Of a stretch of 8,761 nt of DNA, positions 6,201-8,761 are shown piece by piece. Source of the stretch: a bacterium (GTDB lineage: Bacteria; Auribacterota; UBA3054); the NCBI GenBank assembly GCA_017444325.1, contig JAFSWV010000084.1, forward strand, positions 1 to 8,761. Direction: 5' to 3'. The position numbers were made by a program, and so were the translations under genes. The notes under the pieces were generated by a model. The model made no database searches. It was not told the origin of the DNA and saw only the letters and a program-made list of their open reading frames with translations. Position 1 is the stretch's first letter. Each line of letters opens with the position of its first letter.

Positions 6201-8761
6201 GAGTCGCCCACAACATCAGGCTCAACTACGGCAAGAAATACCACAAGCACAACAAAGTCTCCAACACTTACAACTGGGAGGACGGCTCGCCCTTCCTCGC
6301 CGTGGCCTACGCCCAGAGAATCTACCGCGCCTCGAAGACGCCCATCTACGACTCCGAACCGCACCTGGCCCGCCGCATGGGATCCCTGCAGGGGCTTATG
6401 CACTCCGTGGAAGGCTACGACGACGTTCACCTTACGAAGCTCGGCTACGACGGCAACTGCTACAAAGCCACGGCCGCCAACGCCCAGCAGGCTATGTTCA
6501 GTTTCGCTGACTACAAGAAGGAGACCTACAAGGATTGCTACGAGCCTCTGGCGGAGATGAACCCCGACAGGCAGTACAAGGACATCGCCACCGGCATGGA
6601 AGCTTTGTACATCTTCGACAACAAGGATTACAATTCCAGGGTGACGAACTACTTCGACGTTTCCGCCGCGGCCAAGGAATGGTGCATGCTGAAATTTTTG
6701 AACAACAGCGACTCTTGGACACAGTGGGGGCAGAACTACATCCTCTACGGTGACAAGAAGACGGGAAGAGTTCAGCTCTGGCCCCAGGACATCGGCAGCT
6801 GCGTTGTCTGGGGCAACGTGCAATTGTACCCGATAACGGGCGGCATCCAGCGTTTCTGCCGCCACCCGGCTGTCATGCGCGCCTTCTACGCCCATATGAC
6901 GAACATGGTGCGCGTCCTTCCGCTCTCCAGGTGTCTGGACATCTTCGACGACCTGAGGGACCAGTGCTCCTACGACGCCAGGCGAAGTGACGGCAGCTAC
7001 ACTTCCGAAGCCCAAAATCTGCGCGGCACCATTTCCAGCTGGCAGAGGACCGTCAACAGTTCCGTCGGCTCTCCCACCTATATCACGAACTTCACCTACA
7101 GTTTCGTCTCGCTTCCGCCCAGAAGCGCGATGGTAGGGGAGACCTACTACTATCGTCCCTTCGCCTTCGATCCCAGGAACAGGAAGATCTCCTATTCCGT
7201 GCAGGGCTGCGACAATCTCAAGATCGACAGCGACGGATTGATCAGCGGCGTCTTCACTGAACCCGGCACATACTCCTGCTCGGTCAGGGCCAACAACGGC
7301 GTAAAGACGCTGACGCAGTCCTTCTCCATCGCGGCGCAGTATCCTTCCTTGAGGCTCTCTATCCCGATGGAAGAGGGAAGCGGCACCACCGTTTCCGACA
7401 AAGACGGCAAAATGACCGGCGCTTTCACAGGCGACGTCAAGTGGGACAACGAAGGCCGCTTTGGCAAGTGCCTTGCTTTCGGTCCTTCCAACGAAGACTA
7501 CGTCCAGATGGGCTCTCACAGCGATATCAACATCGCCGGCAACTTTACTGTGGAAGCCTGGGTCTATTTCACGCAGCGCAACAGACGTTACTGGGGCCGC
7601 GTCTTCAAGAAGTACGAGGAACTCGGCTGGCGTCAGGACGGCGACTCCGGAACGCACCACGGCGGCCGCATCGCCTGGGGGCCCTTTGACAACGGCTACT
7701 CCTGCACAAGTGACGGCTTCCCCGGCGGCGACTCCTGGATCATGGACCGCTACAACACCGACGACAACCAGCGCATATTGGAACCCAACCAGTGGCACCA
7801 CTTCGCCGTCACACACGAAAAGGACAAGAACGAAGCTTACGTCTATGTGGACGGTCACCGCGTTTCCGGCCTAGTCTGGTCCGGCAACCTTTTGCAAAGC
7901 TCGCCTCTCTTCCTGGGCGGCTACTTAAACGGCAAGCTCGACGAACTGAAGATCTACAGCTTCGCAAAGAGAGCCTACAACATGGGCATCAACATCGAGG
8001 CTGTCCAGACCGTGCCCGGAAGCCAGTACATCCAGTTCCATACCTTCGATAGGAAGGACGGCAAGGAAACGAATCTGAAATATTACGCCATCAGGGTAAT
8101 GCCCGGCGAGAAATGGTACGTTCTGCCGAGCGAGAAGATCGCTCCGGGCGGGGACATGGTCATCTATGCCGAGGACATCGCCCCCGATTTCGAGCTCGCT
8201 CCCTCCGGTTCGCTTTCCCTCTATCCCTTCGAACCCGACTCTCCCTTCCCGGAATACTACCTGACCAACGACTACACCAAGATCCTGGACTACGTAGCCT
8301 GGGGCGACGCTTCGGCGCTTCCGGACGAAAAGGAGCCTGCCGTTATAGCGGGTCTCTGGAAAGCCGGCACCATCGTCATGCCGAAGGAAAGATCCTTCCG
8401 TTTGAAAGAGCGCGGGCAAAACGTCAACGGCGCCGACTCCTGGGAAAACGCTTACTCTCAGGAACCGCCCGTCATCACTTACTACACGCCCACCAACTAC
8501 TACAACTATATAGAGGGCAGCTGGAGCAAGCCTGAAGGCGCCTACACCTTCAAGGTGCAGTACGCCAACAATCCTTACTTCACCGACAGCCGCACGGAAA
8601 CGACCACCAAGACCGAAGCCAAGATCATTATTCCCAACGGCACCTGGTACTGGCGCGTCCAGGCGGTCTATTCCAGCGGCGGCAGCGTCTTCTCCTCACC
8701 GGTCAAGACCTACGTCACGCCGGAACCGATAGTCGGCGGCTTGCTAGCGCTTTTGCTAGCG
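3197..8761 (+). CDS. Giant secreted multidomain surface protein: lamin-tail domains, CotH kinase-like domain, LamG domain, PEP-CTERM-like tail (cut by the right window edge)
   Basis: The frame is open for 1855 codons to the window edge. Modules read by eye: signal peptide 1-21; lamin-tail domains at 22-175, 274-427 and 686-840, each followed by an Ig-like spacer (about 176-272, 430-530, 843-935); a jelly-roll segment at 542-680; a CotH kinase-like domain at about 948-1290; a putative-Ig domain at 1298-1380; a LamG/concanavalin-like domain at 1381-1595; a divergent lamin-tail-like stretch at about 1600-1755; an FN3-like domain at about 1758-1838; then V-T-P-E-P (1840-1844) and a hydrophobic run up to the last base. 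Full length is probably only 5-15 residues more. The role is unproven; binding modules around a kinase-like core suggest a surface adhesin or scaffold that may modify other surface proteins or glycans. It is co-translated with the upstream peptidase. It uses the same C- and G-ending codon style as its neighbours, so there is no sign of recent transfer. It could instead be purely structural if the CotH domain is dead. Confidence 0.88.
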   Translation, partial: MKNALYLVIMAGILLVNASFADVVINEINYNPPGSEDSAEFVELYNNSNAEVSLAGWKFNKGFDFVFPEGAAIAANGYVVVARYPDRFKVTYPDAPEPYGPFVSGKLSNSGEQIELRNDQGATISSVYYLDGGEWPEEPDGDGPSLELKNPNYPLDNPKVWAASTVRGGTPGAENSVKVPDGTLLLETRRDPVSPIAGETVTVGVKASYGNISSATLTVGPLTVGARKKDGWYVATLTAGEAGSKVKYTLNVNGPEGVQTIEEEFTTLEKRLPQHCIVINEIMHDSGLAASDDDYQYVELYNPTAETVDLKNCMINGVVLDTKTLSLEPKKYLVAPSKKKTITAIYGDKIPVLNCKLKLFGKSGSVKLTDCNGYVISSARYGSDAPWPSLACGTGCSLELLDPSLDGNEVASWGASKLYGTPGKANSAAGDVPALSVVCYPPFEPLSDSPLEFAFAVLGDNIQEVTFNYGMDNAELHSQLIPFDTETGLYKVTLPARNASGTLRYSLTIKKDGTYYGWPQQDVQETAPPATMTSRLSYESHTITVEPTTEWQKATITDNASDPAKMYIYMDAAGEILIDNFEMRDGSKNYMANSYFDSNIDNWVPRGNHVGTFWDNTDGYNGKGCLHVVATGPGGGNSSGSYVRPYFSEDLTTGNSYTMSFYYKLPPMAASSSAVFKYLVIGLPSETVAISEINYHDLHNAFGKQEYLEFKNYGSETVDLAGWTLESKEKGRISMPKVKLPAGEFLYLCAATNAFHTAFPNAQYYYDLGFNPDHGSDTFILRNSEGKVIDTASYRDDGEWGGDADGVGASLERLDLTKNGTDPSNYRLSYGGSVGRDANDPRVIDAFHSPAVPTSSSRVYFYCYLDGVSGQPSGNLYYRIGNYGSWNSLPLSYNSTQKRVYCSTTGFSNNDQVSFYYEINCDGKTLTFPAWGASRPCMLEIDDTTDYQIPVYRILMTSENYCKLSSKRLWNNDNTDGTLIIGTNIYYNCGIHYKGNYSRQYRVAHNIRLNYGKKYHKHNKVSNTYNWEDGSPFLAVAYAQRIYRASKTPIYDSEPHLARRMGSLQGLMHSVEGYDDVHLTKLGYDGNCYKATAANAQQAMFSFADYKKETYKDCYEPLAEMNPDRQYKDIATGMEALYIFDNKDYNSRVTNYFDVSAAAKEWCMLKFLNNSDSWTQWGQNYILYGDKKTGRVQLWPQDIGSCVVWGNVQLYPITGGIQRFCRHPAVMRAFYAHMTNMVRVLPLSRCLDIFDDLRDQCSYDARRSDGSYTSEAQNLRGTISSWQRTVNSSVGSPTYITNFTYSFVSLPPRSAMVGETYYYRPFAFDPRNRKISYSVQGCDNLKIDSDGLISGVFTEPGTYSCSVRANNGVKTLTQSFSIAAQYPSLRLSIPMEEGSGTTVSDKDGKMTGAFTGDVKWDNEGRFGKCLAFGPSNEDYVQMGSHSDINIAGNFTVEAWVYFTQRNRRYWGRVFKKYEELGWRQDGDSGTHHGGRIAWGPFDNGYSCTSDGFPGGDSWIMDRYNTDDNQRILEPNQWHHFAVTHEKDKNEAYVYVDGHRVSGLVWSGNLLQSSPLFLGGYLNGKLDELKIYSFAKRAYNMGINIEAVQTVPGSQYIQFHTFDRKDGKETNLKYYAIRVMPGEKWYVLPSEKIAPGGDMVIYAEDIAPDFELAPSGSLSLYPFEPDSPFPEYYLTNDYTKILDYVAWGDASALPDEKEPAVIAGLWKAGTIVMPKERSFRLKERGQNVNGADSWENAYSQEPPVITYYTPTNYYNYIEGSWSKPEGAYTFKVQYANNPYFTDSRTETTTKTEAKIIIPNGTWYWRVQAVYSSGGSVFSSPVKTYVTPEPIVGGLLALLLA
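3260..3721 (+). repeat. Lamin-tail domain 1 of the giant surface protein
   Basis: Residues 22-175 start with VVINEINYNPP and continue with EFVELYNNS, then LAGWKF. These are the hallmarks of the lamin-tail (LTD) immunoglobulin-like fold in bacterial secreted proteins. The end is marked by GGTPGAENS, the usual closing G-T-P-G motif. This copy contains no cysteine. An Ig-like spacer (about residues 176-272) follows. Confidence 0.85.
4016..4477 (+). repeat. Lamin-tail domain 2 of the giant surface protein, cysteine-rich
   Basis: Residues 274-427 repeat the domain 1 pattern: IVINEIMHDS, QYVELYNPT, VDLKNCMI and a closing YGTPGKANS. Unlike domains 1 and 3 it carries six cysteines (C276, C313, C355, C371, C392, C396), an even number compatible with disulfides in an exported protein. 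An Ig-like spacer (about 430-530) follows. Confidence 0.85.
4961..5236 (+). other. Galactose-binding / CBM4-9-like jelly-roll segment
   Basis: Residues about 589-680 begin with NSYFDSNIDNWVPRGNH and continue with YNGKGCLHVVATGPGGG and SYTMSFYYKL. This is the typical opening and core of carbohydrate-binding module 4/9-like jelly rolls. The preceding GEILIDNFEMRDG (about 575-587) looks like the closing strand of another such domain. A role in binding surface glycan or plant polysaccharide is inferred from the fold only. Confidence 0.6.
5252..5716 (+). repeat. Lamin-tail domain 3 of the giant surface protein
   Basis: Residues 686-840 contain VAISEINYHDL (689 onward), EYLEFKNYG, VDLAGWTLE and a closing SYGGSVGRDAND. 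The spacing matches domains 1 and 2. An Ig-like segment rich in Tyr and Ser (about 843-935) follows and leads straight into the CotH domain. Confidence 0.82.
6038..7066 (+). other. CotH kinase-like domain
   Basis: Residues about 948-1290 follow the CotH family order. They open with IPVYRILMTSENY, then IHYKGNYSR (K994-R999) in the place of the family's R-x-(K/R)-G-x-S-S/R motif, then FDVSAAAKEWCMLKFL, then NNSDSWTQWGQNYILYGD (1169-1186) and QLWPQDIGS (1193-1201). By the spacing known for Bacillus CotH (D228 and D251, 23 apart), D1172 and D1198 (26 apart) are the candidate catalytic and metal-binding aspartates. The usual P-W-D-x-D ends here as P-Q-D-I-G, so the second aspartate is missing. CotH kinases phosphorylate secreted proteins; activity here is possible but uncertain. 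Confidence 0.7.
7337..7981 (+). other. LamG / concanavalin-like lectin domain
   Basis: Residues 1381-1595 show the bacterial LamG_3-type pattern: LRLSIPMEEGSG at the start, FGKCLAFGPSNEDYVQM, NFTVEAWVYF (1449 onward), NQWHHFAVTHEKDKN (W1533), AYVYVDGHRVSG, and the closing LGGYLNGKLDELKIYSFA (D1582). A He_PIG-like Ig domain (1298-1380) comes just before it. Carbohydrate or protein binding at the cell surface is the likely role. Confidence 0.8.
8714..8761 (+). other. PEP-CTERM-like sorting signal, incomplete
   Basis: Residues 1840-1855 read VTPEP, then IVGG and a Leu/Ala-rich hydrophobic run that is still open at the last base. PEP-CTERM signals consist of a P-E-P-type motif, a transmembrane segment and a short basic tail (often RRR/RRK), and are processed by exosortases in Gram-negative bacteria. 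The basic tail would lie just outside the window. A PEP match alone could be chance, but its place after the last folded domain of a secreted giant makes it credible. Confidence 0.7.
8741..8761 (+). repeat. Short direct repeat TTGCTAGCG x2 at the window edge
   Basis: TTGCTAGCG occurs at 8741-8749 and 8753-8761, a 12-base period coding Leu-Leu-Ala-Leu. Each copy holds the palindrome GCTAGC. The window ends exactly at the end of the second copy. Confidence 0.8.

Noticed and set aside
5759..7858. Long minus-strand open frame (699 codons)
   Set aside because: It is antisense to the CotH, Ig and LamG modules. It has the same low-complexity Val/Ala/Asp composition as other shadow frames and shows no domain or secretion signal.
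1..8761. CRISPR arrays, tRNA/rRNA genes, insertion sequences, phage attachment sites
   Set aside because: Nearly all of the window is coding, and the single intergenic region shows no regularly spaced repeats, cloverleaf-like structure or transposase ends.

Overview
The window looks like chromosomal DNA from a Gram-negative bacterium of moderate to fairly high GC content (estimated by eye). The best guess is a member of the Planctomycetes-Verrucomicrobia-Lentisphaerae (PVC) group. That guess rests on the right-hand gene: a very large secreted protein combining lamin-tail domains, a CotH kinase-like domain, a LamG-like domain and a PEP-CTERM-like tail. From general knowledge, this combination is typical of those phyla. 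It is an inference; no marker gene in the window fixes the taxon.

Layout. Positions 1-871 (minus strand) hold the first ~290 codons of carB, the large subunit of carbamoyl-phosphate synthase; the rest of the gene lies beyond the left edge. Positions 872-1046 are a divergent intergenic region with a good extended -10 promoter facing right and a weaker candidate promoter facing carB. Positions 1047-3200 (plus) encode a complete 717-residue S9-family serine peptidase of the dipeptidyl peptidase IV / prolyl oligopeptidase type, without a visible signal peptide. Its stop codon overlaps the start of the next gene (ATGA). From 3197 to the right edge at 8761 a single plus-strand frame stays open for 1855 codons. 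It has its own ribosome binding site and a signal peptide, and the window stops inside its C-terminal hydrophobic anchor, so only a few residues are probably missing.

The giant protein reads, in order: signal peptide; lamin-tail domain 1 plus Ig-like spacer; lamin-tail domain 2 (cysteine-rich) plus Ig-like spacer; galactose-binding/CBM4-9-like jelly roll; lamin-tail domain 3 plus Ig-like spacer; CotH kinase-like domain; putative-Ig (He_PIG-like) domain; LamG/concanavalin-like domain; a divergent lamin-tail-like stretch; an FN3-like domain; and a P-E-P motif with a hydrophobic segment. It is most likely exported and sorted to the cell surface by an exosortase-type system encoded elsewhere.

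The two plus-strand genes form a translationally coupled pair: a probably cytoplasmic proline-type dipeptidyl peptidase and a surface adhesin/kinase-like giant. carB is divergent housekeeping metabolism with no evident link. I see no RNA genes, CRISPR arrays, insertion sequences, attachment sites or convincing terminators. The most noteworthy content is the giant CotH-containing surface protein and its coupling to the peptidase.
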